This document shows positions 43,501 to 56,300 of a DNA stretch of 64,000 bases, in pieces. The translations under genes and the position numbers were made by a program. Numbering within the stretch: position 1 is the stretch's first letter; every line of letters begins with the position of its first letter. Source of the DNA: Bugulina stolonifera (Eukaryota; Bryozoa; Gymnolaemata; Cheilostomatida; Bugulidae). The stretch covers positions 13,351,072-13,415,071 of the forward strand of contig OW285189.1 of assembly GCA_935421135.1 (NCBI GenBank), given 5' to 3'. Below the pieces are notes generated by a model. That model had not been told where the DNA came from. It worked only from the letters and a program-made list of their open reading frames with translations, and made no database searches.

Positions 43501-46500
43501 CCGCTACAACCATAAACATAATGTGATAAGTTATCTCCATAAATCAATCTATAGTAATCATCATTAGTTCATTTACAATACATACAATCGTACATACCAC
43601 AAACTACATTAGCTCACAGCCACAGTGTATCAGAAGTTATCTTCTCTTTGACAAAAGCAAAGGGAAATCCATGTTATACATTGACATTGAAATAGCTGCA
43701 ATGTTACTTGTGACTCTACAAGCCTGTATATGCAGTGCCACAACAATACATGTACCAGTATCAGTATTGTAATGGTACGCCAAATCGTATCTTACATCTG
43801 ACACTCATTCTTGTGTGCATATAATTGTATATATCTGCTTGTACTTCACTCCTATATTATTGTATATAGTTACATGATTATATCTAAGTCTTTTAATGCC
43901 TTTTATACCCATGTACAGAAGCCCGACCTCTCAGAATCCATTGATATTCATTTTGTACATGAATTGGACCATTATAAGCAACTTTTGTAGAACCCGACCT
44001 ATTTTGGGTCGGCCGTCGGGCTTCCGGCGGCCATCTTGTTGCGCAACTTCCGGACGACCACACGTCGTCTTTTTCCGGCACTACGTCGGCCGGAAGTCCT
44101 TATACTATATAAAGGGCGTTGTTTTACTGTTCATTGTCTCAGTCTTCACTTGGCTTTCAATAAAGACACATCTATACTTGATACAGAGACTTTCACTTCC
44201 TTTTGTCAGGTCATTCGCTTAGCGAACCGCCTACTAGGTCGGATCACTCTCTTTCATAGTATAGTCTAAAGGTCAGACTTGGGACCAGATGGGTCGTCTC
44301 TGGTAGTTATTGGGCTACTGAGACCGCTCGATCTTTCATGTAATGCGAAGTCCTATTACCACTCATAGGCACTTCATTTCTGGGTCGATAGTCGTCCAAG
44401 GACGACCGCACCAAATCACAGAAACCATTACAGTATGTTAGCAACCCGTGTGAGAATATTTCACTGAGCCACGTAATGACAATGGCAATACAGCAGAAAC
44501 AATACTTACAAGGGGAAGGAGACATCGTTAACTGCAGAGTAGTGACAAGTGTTGATGAGTTCATGTGTAAACTCTGTCAGATTGAATTTGTAGATGTGAG
44601 ATTTTCCTGTTCCAGCAAAGAACTGGTGGCCTTGACCTCGAAGAGCTATTGATGTGACTGGACCATCCAGTTTTTGAGCTCTCCTGTTTAAAAAAAGATA
44701 ATACTGTCATAACAGCTGCTATGGAGCTGTGTTTGTAGTCTAACAGACTGAATGATTTTCCTCAAGATAGCAGCAAAGGAATATATTAATATAATCATTG
44801 TCAATAAAATTTACATCTACATCAGCAAAAAGAGCTTTCTTTTGCAAAATAAATGATCCCTATTTTAGTGCTCACTAAAAATAGTTATTTGTCCATAAAA
44901 TATTTTGAGATTCACATAATAATCCATTTCTAACATACAGTATTTTATCATATCTTTCAATGCTAGTATACACATAATATACATGTATAACATACTTTGA
45001 GCGCTTGAATTTTTGTTCCAGAGTTCCACAGACACTAACGGTGCCGTCACCTGCTCCACAGATAACTTCTCCAGTCTTTAGAATAGCAAGTGAGGAGATG
45101 CCTTGACTGAAGAGGTCCTTGGCTGGGCCAACATGCTGTGTAATGATGGATAATAATATTTTAACATTCAATATAGAATTTATCTATTTCCATGTATACG
45201 ACATGGAACTTTCGTAAACTATAAAAATCTTATTGATACTGTCGCTGTTGAGATTATTGAAATTACTTGTATGTAGTCCTAACAATGAAGGCCACAAAGC
45301 AACAGGGATAGATAATTTCTGTTGAATGAATATTGTGTTTCCCTTTAGAGGTGTCTCAGGCAAATATGATTGAGAGTGCACATATAGATTCTGAGTGATG
45401 CTTGTGCATTGACTGACCTGGAAGAGTCGGGTGTGAGTGTTGATGGCAATGATGTCTCCAGTGGTTGTTCCACAGTAGAAGAACTTATCATCATCAAGCA
45501 TCTCCATGCACTTTACAACTCGCTTAACTTGACCCATGTTGACATCGGTAGGCCTAATCTTCCTATTCTCCACATCAAGCTCCCACACCCTCAAAGTGTT
45601 GCTAGAAATACACAATAAAATTAGTGCTAACCAAAATGAAATATTGAAAATTGGCATTTATTTTACATTTAGACATAAAAGATTTACTGCATTATTGTTG
45701 CCAAGAAGTGCGGAATAGTGAGCCTCTTTGCTAGTGTTTAAACTTACTTTCCTCCAGTCACAAAGAGAAACTCATCATTGTTAGCATACGCTACACAATG
45801 TGTCACTCCTGCACTTTCTACTTGGGCCGGTGATCCACAAATAGCCTCTTTTTTGGCAACATTCCAAACAACAACAGCGCCATCATCTTGACCACCCAGT
45901 GATACAAGAAACGCATCATTTGGAGAGAAGGCTAGTGCTTCTACTTTGACTTTGTGTAAGACTAATCGTGCGTGTAGAGATCGAGTTTCATAATCCCAAA
46001 TTATCACGTCAGCCTGTAACATTTATGGACATATTTTATAAGTTCATCTGCAATGAATTCCATAAGCCATGCACAATCATAACAGAAATTATAGTGTCGT
46101 ATCATGTGATTACTACAATACCTTATTCAGTTTGCACACTAAGAAATTTGCATAGAACATTATCTTCTTACTCCAATTACCTACTTTTCCATTTGTGAGT
46201 TTGCTAAAAATGAGTAACTTTTTAGTTAATATACTGCTTGAGATACGTACCTTAAATCCCATATATGTCAGCTGTCCAGAAGCAATATATCGACCACTTT
46301 TAGATATTGCAATGCACGTGACGTCATTACTATGCCCTGTTAGAAATTCTTGTTTACCAGATTGGATGTCTTCCACAACAACAGTACAGCCAAGGGCATA
46401 AACTAAGTGCTGTCTGCCAGGGTGTACTTTCATGCCACCTGGGATCTGCCCTAAAGAAAGGCTTAGTCAAGTTAAATATAAAAGATAGCATGATAGCTAG

Positions 46501-46804
46501 TTATTGAACATGTTCAGTTAATAAACCTGAGCTATATATAAACATATGATGATAAAAAAGAATCTTCCATTATTGAATTTTAAAAACCATTTCATGTATT
46601 GAAAAAAATCATTATTGTTGAAGATAATATTATATATATATAATGTTAATATTATTATTATAATTAATGCTATGTAATAATAAAAAATAATTTTGGGGAA
46701 CAGTGAGGACCTGAAAGCAGATACACGCAGTTACCTTCAAAACCAATAGTTGCTTCAAGCTCTAAGCGAGGAACACCAATTGAGTTATCGGGATTTCCAG
46801 CCAT
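40519..46804 (-). CDS. CFAP52: Cilia- and flagella-associated protein 52 (WD40 repeats)
   Basis: CFAP52 (WDR16) is a WD-repeat protein of motile cilia, located inside doublet microtubules. Eleven exons (46,804-46,735; 46,450-46,251; 46,013-45,748; 45,601-45,418; 45,135-44,996; 44,683-44,510; 43,503-43,355; 43,118-42,973; 42,662-42,487; 41,487-41,250; 40,665-40,519) join in phase to 629 residues, against about 620 in vertebrates. Characteristic stretches include RELLRITVPNMTC-like KELLRITVPNMTC, ASTDGTCIIWDLK, ITSGTDRKIGYWE, FVTGGNDKLVKVW and the C-terminal VSADGAVLRW. The start MAGNPDNSIG directly precedes the first beta-propeller strand and no earlier ATG fits. An RFX X-box lies about 86 bp upstream. 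The mobile element ends 15 bp from the end of the stop codon, so the present 3' UTR and poly(A) site must lie in element sequence. Confidence 0.97.
43913..44440 (+). mobile_element. LTR-like or promoter-bearing repeat in a CFAP52 intron
   Basis: A CG-rich island in an AT-rich intron. It carries GGCGGCCATCTTG, a TATA box (CTATATAAAGG near 44,107) and, about 50 bp later, CAATAAAGAC, a poly(A) signal. Promoter followed closely by a poly(A) signal is typical of an LTR. An inverted pair AAGCCCGAC/GTCGGGCTT lies near the left side. I could not fix the ends or a target duplication, and it carries no coding sequence. Confidence 0.4.
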
Positions 46805-47978
46805 ATTTAGCAGATTATGTTATGAGCTAAGAAGCAAAAATTCTCCAATATCATGTATAACCAAAATGTGTTACTGCTAGTGAATCGGAATTGCCTAGCA
46901 ACAGTGAAAAACTGTTATCTAGAAATCTATTGGCCGAAACATGCTCTTTAGCTTGTAAGTCAAAATCATTAATAACAACTTTTTGAAAACATTTCCGGTT
47001 CATGCTCGCAGCTGAATTTTTTGCCAAAAGTAAACAAAAAATATAGCAAATGACATCCACAAATATGATGTTTTGGTACATTATTTCTTGTGTTTTAATT
47101 GAACTCTTTTACTGAGACCTTTGCAAGAGGTACATGTACGAACTGCGGAAGCTCATTAATTAATAGCACCTATTTTAATTTTTATTGGTTTTTAATTATT
47201 ATTTTTAATTTTAGAAAACAGCGAAAAGTTGTAAATTTATATCAATATGTATCAATGAAGTTTTGATAACGCATTTACTCTTTTATGTATATATATATGC
47301 ATATTTTTTTAATCTTTCTAATATTAGTGACATGAGTTGTAATGTCAATGTAGCCTACATTCACACTGTACGCAATGGAAAATAGATTAAGATTTCAGTT
47401 TCAATTTGACAGAAAATATTATTTATAAAATAATGATACAACTGATTGTACATTATTAAAGTCAAACAATGGAGAGCAAAAAATATTCAGATGAGATTTG
47501 GATTAGATTCCTATCTCAAATTATCTGATATTTGCAGTAAACTTTAGTTGAAATATTAGTCTAATTTACATTTTTAATCTTGTGATTATAGTGGTCCGAG
47601 CAGTGTTTAATGTTGCCCAGGTCTAAAATGTTAGATCTATTGAATCATTGCACTGGATTATATGATGATAGCAGTGTAGTCCAGAGGTAAAAACTATGTT
47701 GTGTAGGCCTATATTGTGGTGTTTCGAAAATTAGTAGCAAACTAAATAACCCGATATGTGTTTCTTTAAAAGCCATTTATTTTACCATTTTTTGATTAAT
47801 TTAATTCAGTTTTGTATTTCGAATTTATCACTTATGGGAAATTATGAAATGATAAAGATAACATTGAAAGGTTTGATCATTGATTAATGCTGTTATCCAA
47901 TTATTTGGGCTACATTATGCATTCATACATCTGGGGAAATTTTCTTGCAATGTAACGATATTTAGTAAAATTTTTTAG
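46805..47978. promoter_or_regulatory. Shared upstream region of CFAP52 and the MYND gene
   Basis: The 1.2 kb between two divergent genes is AT-rich. It must contain the first exon of the MYND gene. An open ATG segment at about 47,610-47,690 ends in a donor (GAG|GTAAAA) but its phase does not match the next exon, so the first exon remains unassigned. Confidence 0.5.
46890..46902 (-). promoter_or_regulatory. RFX X-box upstream of CFAP52
   Basis: ATTGCC-T-AGCAAC matches the X-box consensus GTNRCC(0-3)RGYAAC except for the first base. It is 86-98 bp upstream of the CFAP52 start codon. RFX factors control many motile-cilium genes through X-boxes close to the start, so position and gene function agree. 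Confidence 0.65.
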
Positions 47979-50900
47979 GACTAGTCTGCCTTGAGGAAGC
48001 ACAACTTGTTTTGGCAGAATCAATCTGTAGAGCTATCGTCTATCTTGTTGATGAAATGTCAGCATGTGAATGCTTAAACACCTTTGAGGGAGCTGCCTGG
48101 AAATGTTGCCACCTATGTGGCCACACTTCCGATACTAAGTCACTATCCACCTGCACTCACTGCCACACTGTTTATTACTGTTCAACAATCTGCCATAAGA
48201 ATGATATGACTCATCGCATTCTTTGCTCAAGTTCCATAGTCAACAGATTTATGCAGCTACAATCACAACTTACAAATCAACCATTCGAATTTTCACAGGT
48301 ATTGTTATGAGTAATAATCATATTTCTGAACTAGTACTGCTAGCAAATTTTTACGCACAAGCACTTCGTGCTTGGTCTGCGACGCAAGCTTCACTGCAAA
48401 ATTTGCTCGCTTCGCTCGGATCAAATGATGGCTTGTGTTCATGTACTGTGGTCATACATGTACATGACCTCTGGTGGCACAGGCATGTTACAATGATTCC
48501 ATGAGGAGTTGTGCCCCCTTGCATTAAGAAGACAACTCCAAGTCAATAGCGCGAGTTCTAACACCAATGTGTGGGGTGGGGTGGGTCATGTACCCACCCG
48601 CCCTTGATCAGGGTTGAGGGCCTAAGGCTACCGACCCGCCCCGGCAGCGATGCCTGGGGACCCGGTTCCAAGGTCCTACCACCACCCAGAACCGAGATTC
48701 TCGCCGACAGCATTATAACATATATTATGAATCATGGGTCCGGGAGGGTCTTCGCCGTCGGCATAGCCCGAGATCCAACACTTATTTGGCGTGTGGGGTG
48801 GGTTGTGTACCCACCCCACCTTTGGGTCGGGGCCGAGGTCCTAAGGCTAGTGACCCGCCCCGGCAGCGATGCAAGGGGACCCGGTCCCGAGGTCCTAGCA
48901 CCACCCGGAGCCGAGATCCTGACCGGCAGCATTGCAACATATATGAGTTGTCCCGATTTTCGACCCCGAATCTGATTGGAAGACGGCAGACCGCGGACCG
49001 TTTCGTCTTTTTATATACAAGCACTTCGTGCTTGGTCTGCGACGCAAGCTTCACTGCAAAATTTGCTCGCTTCGTTCGGATCAAATGATGGCTTGTGTTC
49101 ATGTACATGTACGTGACTCTGGTGGCACAGGCATGTTACAATGATTCCATGAGGAGTTGTGCCCCCTTGCATTAAGAAGACAACTCCAAGTCTATAGCGC
49201 GAGTTCTAACACCAATGTGTGGAGTGGGGTGGGTCATGTACCCACCCGCCCTTGGTCAGGGTTGAGGGCCTAAGGCTACCGACCCGCCCCGGCAGCGATG
49301 CCTGGGGACCCGGTTCCAAGGTCCTACCACCACCCAGAACCGAGATTCTCGCCGACAGCATTATAACATATATTATGAATCATGGGTCAGGGAGGGTCTT
49401 CGCTGTCGGCATAGCCCGAGATCCAACACTTATTTGGCGTGTGGGGTGGGTTGTGTACCCACCCCATCTTTGGGTCGGGGCCGAGGTCCTAAGGCTAGGG
49501 ACCCGCCCCGGCAGCGATGCAAGGGGACCCGGTCCCGAGGTCATAGCACCACCCGGAGCCGAGATCCTGACCGGCAGCATTGCAACATATATGAGTTGTC
49601 CCGATTTTCGACCCTGAATCTGATTGGAGGACGGCAGACCGCAGACCGCGGACCGCAGACCGCGGACCGTTTCGTCTTTTTATATATGATGATGATGATG
49701 ATCCTACATGTACATGTACAGTAATATATCAATAGGCTTAGGCTATTGTGATGCATAGTATAGCAAATTGAAATGTCTATGACTGACCAATTCACAAAAA
49801 TGTGCTCATAACACTGAATGATCTGCTGTTATACGTCATTAGTACTGCCACAATTAGCCTACTAAATTTGGAAGTTGAAAATTACGTGATGATAGATATA
49901 AACAATAATATCCTATTGCTGTGGTATCAAACGCATCACCTCCTTTTAGTTCAAATGACAATATAGTCTAACAATTCCACGAGTAACATAATATGGTGGT
50001 AAATAGCATTATATACAATATTATATTGCATATAAAGTGCAGTAAAGCTGAATTCATAAAAACTTTTTACTGTTTTACTACACTTCCTATTGTGCTCTGG
50101 CTAGCATTGAGTCATTTTTGACTTCATTTCTTAAGAAGTTCTTCTTTCCAATTAGCTGCTTGTGTAACATAAGATGCTATTATTGATAGATATGCAATAT
50201 AGAAGGATGACTCCCATTTATTTAGCAAACATGTTCCGATGAATTTACGAATGAAGCTTTGATAAAGTACCTTAGAAGTGAAGGCTTGTTTAAGCACGGC
50301 ATGTGGTCTAGAGAATCACCTGTCTGTATATATTGTTCAGATACTGCATCATACGGAGAGCTCAATGTTGAACCTGATCCCTACGTACTACCAGCTGAAG
50401 GGTGAGTCCATGTTGTATACTGATGTTACCATGGTTACGATCAGCTCTTTTGTTTATCTATTGTTTGTTAGATTGATACGTCTAATAATGCTATCTATTT
50501 GATATAAGTTGTGTTGCTTGCTACAGTGTGACACTGATTACTGTAAACACTGTATAACTCATGTCTTAGAATTAGTCTTTTATATTCTTCAACGTAGCGG
50601 AATAACTAGTTTTTGTACTATTTTTGTTACAATACCATTACACTGTGATATGTGACTTACCCACCATTACAGAGATATAACATTTCAGGGTATTCTCTCG
50701 AATTGTTTCAGGTTGGCATTAGAAGACCTAAACATAGCTGCACCAAGTGAGGTGCTCACCTCTTGGCTGGAGTACTATCAATGGAGAGGCTTTAGTTTAT
50801 CTTCTCCTATTGCTATGCTCATGCATCACCCCTTGACAGTTTACCATATTGTTCAGGTATTGTGATGATACTATAGTATATAATAGTGGTCATGTAGTAG

Positions 50901-51585
50901 TATGGGTCATATGGTGGTTGGGCCATGTAGTGGTATGGACCATGTAATGGTATGGGCCATGTATTGGTGTTACCTGTAACATTATTTTTTTATACAATTT
51001 GTAACTATATGTAATAAATATGTTGTGATAATAATAAACTCTTATTTCTTGTAGGTAGCAGCTCTAGCAAACCACAAAACCCTCACCATTGTCCTAGCCG
51101 GCGTAGATAAGGAAGCAGATTTAGTTATCACATACTTGGAGTTGTGTGCTCTCTTACCTCATATACTTATCACTATAGTAATGGTTGGACCTCTGATCTC
51201 CAAACAAGTCTCACATAGTATATTCACAAGACATAATCTTACGGTGAAGAGATATTCTATGACACTGCAAGACTTCCTGACCAACTCAGATGTAGCATGC
51301 CCAGTTGATCTAGTTATCTGTTTGAATGCAGGACTGTCTGCCTATTCCAGCTGGAGGGAAGCCATGACAGTCATTGTACAAGATGGCCTCCTATGCTATG
51401 TAACCGATTATTGCCTGTTGAGTCTGGAACTTAGCAAACAAGCGTTAGCTTCACTAAACTCTTCTTATACTATTACACTTAGTCAGCCTTCCATCAACCC
51501 TTTCAGAGATCCTAAGAGAAAGTTTTGTGACTCTGCTAAATTGCCATGGTACAGTCATGCATTTATATGTCAACTTTTATATTGA
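47979..51585 (+). CDS. MYND zinc-finger protein with MSS51-type C-terminal domain (5' exon not found)
   Basis: Exons 47,979-48,298, 50,226-50,401, 50,712-50,856 and 51,055-51,585 join in phase to about 390 residues. At least one upstream exon is missing. Exon 1 holds a MYND zinc finger: CCHLCG, CTHCHTVYYCSTIC and HRILC provide the Cys/His ligands. The C-terminal half fits the domain that follows MYND in MSS51/ZMYND17 and ZMYND15: TLTIVLAGVDKEADL, then a Leu-rich ELCALLPHILITIVMVGP segment and a closing DLVICLNAGLSAYSSW. In yeast, Mss51 activates mitochondrial COX1 translation; animal relatives act in muscle metabolism or spermatogenesis. Which branch this belongs to is undecided. A 1.3-kb tandem repeat lies in the first intron. 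AATAAA at 51,765-51,770 is a likely poly(A) signal. Confidence 0.85.
48357..49687. repeat. Tandem duplication of a roughly 660-bp GC-rich repeat in the MYND gene intron
   Basis: Copies at 48,357-49,016 and 49,017-49,687 are nearly identical. Each begins with the hairpin-forming AAGCACTTCGTGCTT. Each copy also contains two diverged versions of a roughly 150-bp subunit (GACCCGCCCCGGCAGCGATG present in both). GC and CpG content are far above the surroundings. There is no coding evidence. The type of repeat is unknown to me. Confidence 0.85.
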
Positions 51586-51764
51586 TGTTTACTCATCTGC
51601 CAGCTTATTGATATTTACTTATCTGCCAGTAGCTAGGTTTTTGTGTAGAGTCCATCTTCATTGTACATTATTTATATGTCCATGTACTATTGTATACATA
51701 TGCAGTATACTGTGTAATGTGCGACAAACACATTTTTCCTGTGCAATGTTTATATTGTTCATAA

Positions 51765-51770
51765 AATAAA
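51765..51770 (+). terminator. Poly(A) signal of the MYND gene
   Basis: AATAAA 180 bp after the stop codon, followed by AT-rich sequence. Confidence 0.6.
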
Positions 51771-52089
51771 TTATATTTCTAATAACTAGTAGAACACATA
51801 TTAGCAATGAATTAAATAATTGATCATGATGTTGGTAGCTGATGTGATTTCTGATACAAAGTGGTACAATAGTCACTTTGGTCTGATAGTTAGTTACTGT
51901 TATGTTCATATGAATTAGTCTTGGCTTGACAATGAATTAATTTGAAGTTGTCTACTTTCTGGGCTATTTATTTGACTCCCTTCAGTCACGAGTTATCTCC
52001 TTTTACTAAAACGAAATCTCTAGGAAACATTTACCAAATGCACGCGTTATAAGCCAATAAGAATACGTGTGACATTATATAGCGTCATT

Positions 52090-52230
52090 AACTTCAAACA
52101 ATATGGCGGGACATGGGCGGTGAACCACGGTGTAGAAACACGTCGAGATATTTTCCTGTAATGCAATTGATTCCCTCGTTATTTTAGAAGCGAACCAAAA
52201 CAGTAGAAGTATTCCAAAAGGTGGGCAAAT
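52090..52230 (+). promoter_or_regulatory. Probable CCP110 promoter and 5' non-coding exon
   Basis: ACAATATGGCGGGAC matches a YY1-type site (AANATGGCGG), often found at transcription starts. A donor-like AAAAG|GTGGGC follows at about 52,225, suiting a leader exon spliced to the acceptor at 53,363. The ATG in this segment opens only a six-codon frame, so it is not the protein start. Confidence 0.45.
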
Positions 52231-53389
52231 TATCTGGCTGGTTGTGCATGTAAAAATTGGAAATGTCAGTTATTCCATTTAGTTATTTGTCATTGATCTG
52301 ATGAAGCTCAAAGTTATCATAATCATAATGATTTATTTTATAGTCACAATTATCTTATGTACTCTATAATAGTTAGTAGCAAAGCATTGCAATGGTTATA
52401 AATATAAAATTAATTATAAACATAATTTGTTTTCATTAATTTATAAATTGTGATGCTATTATTGTTTTGTAGGCTAGTAGACGGATGTTTGCTATAAATA
52501 AATAATTGGGGAAAAAATATTACTACATTATGAATGGTGATAGTACTACAGTAAATGAAAAATTATGAAGTTAACGTTATGTGTGTATATCATATAAGGT
52601 GATAAATTAGTAACCATGATTATGAATGATACTTTTGCAGTTCAATTTAAAATATTAATCAATGATGATAATGGAAAATTCCATGACAATAATTCAAAAT
52701 CTCAATAATTAATCTTTTACCTATTATATGCATCAATTCACTTATCTGTAGTCAACATAGGCCTACTTATATTATGTGATATCAGCATGTGGAAGCAATC
52801 GGAGCATGTAGATTTTGAACCTGTGGCCATAAATTCTGCAGGTCAGCAAGTTATACATTGCACCATGTGTAAAATTGGTATTAAATAGGGTGTAAAAAAT
52901 TAGGCTATAGATCAAACAGTCTAAATGTATAAATTCAACAATGCAGCTCACTGGGCATACAATATGAACATAATGCAACATATACTTGCATTTCTATTGT
53001 AAGACTGGAGTATGCCTCACACGAATAACGGCATTCTGTGATTAATAGCACAAGCTAAGCTACCCAGTGATCTCCTACTAAAAGTTATTTTTACTGCCAG
53101 ATAATACGAGTGTGTACTAAGTCTATCAACTGGCTCAAGATACTAAGTAGAGTGATCTAATCAAACTAGTACAATCATGTAGTTTGACCAGTCTTCAAAT
53201 AAATAAGTTCATCACAACCATGGAAATCTACTGGCTATGCACTATGCAAGACAGACCTTGTACTGCCTGAAACCCCACGAAGTATTTATGCATGTCCTAT
53301 CAGTAGTTTACATAATCTATTACCTGTTTTGTTTTAAAGAAATTGTACTTTTCTTTGTTGTAGAACCCCCCATTTCAGATATTATAAAC

Positions 53390-56300
53390 ATGGATCAATT
53401 AAAGAGTTGCGAGAAATTGGCATTGCATTTGGATAAACAGATTGCCGAGTCAAATGCAAGATGGAAGGTATTTCTAGCATCACAATCAGGTTATAAATCA
53501 TCACTACGTTGTGATGGAAAGATCCTGCCTCCACCTGTGGTATGCCTTCTTATAATATATTCTTTTTATATGTATTACTACATTCTTATATGCTAACAGC
53601 TGATACTTCATGTATGTCCAAAAATAAAGTCACAGATTTTCGGCAAGATGTTTACAAACTTGGCTATAGCTTTAATAGATTTTAGGTAATATCTTTTTTG
53701 CTACATAAGTTTTTTCATGAATAAGTCGTAATTGCTATGACAGGCCTGCATTCTCTAAAAACTACATGTTGTAATATTTTCTCATATCAAAAATTTGAAA
53801 ATTGAGTTTCAACAAATTTAAACTAATGCATAGAACCATTTGATGATCTGCAGAGAATATGTTGGGAATTAAGCAGATGGCTTATATCGCTTGTATTCTT
53901 ATCTTCTTGTAAAACAATCACTGCCATGAGAATGTGTTTTTTGTTGGTTAACTTCATATTACTATTACTTGGATTAGTTGATCTCTTCAGATGACTGCTG
54001 AGAAGAGAAGAAAGATGCTGTTATACAAGAAGCAGGCATACATTGTAGAGGTCAGAGTGAAGTCGCGCTCTAGAGATAAAGCCCTTCTCAACACCATTCA
54101 AGGAGCCTTAGACCAAGTTCGGGTAAGATTATTGAAGCTCATAGCGAAACTACTGATGCTGCAGTGACTGGTGTTGTATAGCTATTGTGCAGTACAATGT
54201 GCATGTATAATTGTGTTGACAGTGAAGCGGGCAGATTTTTATGGGAGTGGAATATTTTTTATTTTTTACCTCATGTTGTATCTTTATAGGATAATATTTA
54301 TATTGATACCAGTGAATCGCTAGACATGGCGGACTGTGAGTGTGTAGACACAAGTTTTACTATTTCCTCCCAACCTTCATCAGATAAAGCTATGCCATCG
54401 CATGGTAAGTTTCACATAATGTTTCCTACAAGCTACGTGAATATTATATACCATTTATATATACGTGATGTAGGCCAGCATGGTACATACTGTGTATTGC
54501 ATGTATGTAGTTCTCTGGCCTAGATTTGTTATTTTACTTGGAGCTCTGATTTTATTTATTTCTATATTATAAAGCCTACTTGTGTACCTGCATGACTTTC
54601 AGTCGTGAGTAGAACTAGGCCTATGTTTATGATTACTGTAATTATTTTAATGTTACACAATCACTCTAATGGGTATAAACAAATGGTATATATGAAGTAA
54701 TTTAATTGAAAGCTTCTCCATGGCAACATCAACAATATTCTTGGCATAACAATAGGATATGATTATATTTGTATGTATGCTAGACTCACAGGCGAGGCGT
54801 GGTATGTTATGTCTGCTCTATCCATGAACTTGATCTTAGCTTGTAGGATTTGGAGTTAATAACTTGATACCCTAGTCCATGGCATCACAGATTAGAAATG
54901 TTTACAAATGTTTGTTCTTTTATTTGTTACGATTATTTACATAGCAAGCAATCTTTTAGCTTTGTTAATCCAGGCACTGCAATGTAAATCTAAAGATTGG
55001 TGTAGAAGCAGGGAAATGTCTTGGTTGTAACAAATATAGTCCATACAAACACAACATGTACTCAAGTGTTGCTGTGACTTTAAACCATATATCTGTTGTT
55101 TTCTAGTGTTATGCTAGACACATTGGTCTTATAATAATTATTATTATATCTTCTACAATATATTAAGCACCAATACTCTTTATTTGGTATTTCTCAGCAG
55201 GCTACTAAATAACATTGTATTAGCTGATTGATATATTTATTTCACCTTGCCATGGTATTATAACACCTGCTTCTGTTGAAGTAGAAATGAGTTTATCCTG
55301 CGTATCAACCAGCTCTTTCATACCTCCTGCAGTCTATAGAATATATGTGTTATGGTTTGCTTCTTGTTGACAAGGATTATTCTAGATGTTATAACGCATG
55401 GTTACCTTAAGCGTGCTATGTTATGTAAATCTCTTTACCGTTGAATATAACCCTTTGTAAGGTCCCTTAGAAATTATGAAATATTGAGTTATAGACAATA
55501 CCCCAGCTCCTGAACACATTGGCCAAGTGCCAGATGCTAAATCCAATTGCATCTTTCATATTAAAAGGTTTTGATGTTTTTGTGTAGAGGTGAGGTTGTT
55601 GTGTCAGCATTTCAATAGCTAATTGGCGGCTGCCCAGATTCTATATTTTTGAATATACAGTTTCATAACAACAGCTTGTTTCTCTGTTATTGTTGCAATC
55701 TGTTATGCCTAGTAATAGGACGAAAATTGACAGCCATTTACTAAGGACCCATTATGCATTGAGGTTTTAATTGTGGCCCCTGAATGTTACAATACAACAC
55801 AAATTGTATATAGTAACTTAGATACTGTATTTATATTATGTCTACAGTTATAAATAACAATGTGGATGTGGTATTAGATATTCCACATGCATGTATTTTA
55901 TCCATTTATTAGGACTAGATTATTTTTGCAAAACAATATTTGAAACATTGAAATTAAATTACTAGAATTTTTGAGGGTAAATTTGACCTAAATCTCCTAG
56001 AAATAATTATTTAGGACACGATTTTTCTGTTATAGAAACTCCTATACATCAGAAACAGAACAAGGCAAAATCAACGACTGATATATCAAAAGTTGGAAAA
56101 ACAAATGCTGATGAAAAACTACGGCAGGTAAAAAACCCCAAATGCTGTATGTAAACTGCATACTTGTATTTATTAGATTTTCCCTTAGATATTCACACAT
56201 ACACCTGATGTTTGTAGAAAGGGAAAGAAAAACGGAAGCGTAGGCGTTACAACAGTGAAGGAAAACCTGATTGCGAATCACAAAGTACAGGTCTGACTAA

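Noticed and set aside
43987..44186. A 200-bp solo LTR flanked by ACTTT
   Set aside because: The 5-bp match may be chance: the right end would read CAGAG rather than CA, so I left the borders open.
47610..47690. First coding exon of the MYND gene
   Set aside because: It has an ATG and a donor, but its phase does not match the acceptor at 47,978; joining would create an early stop.
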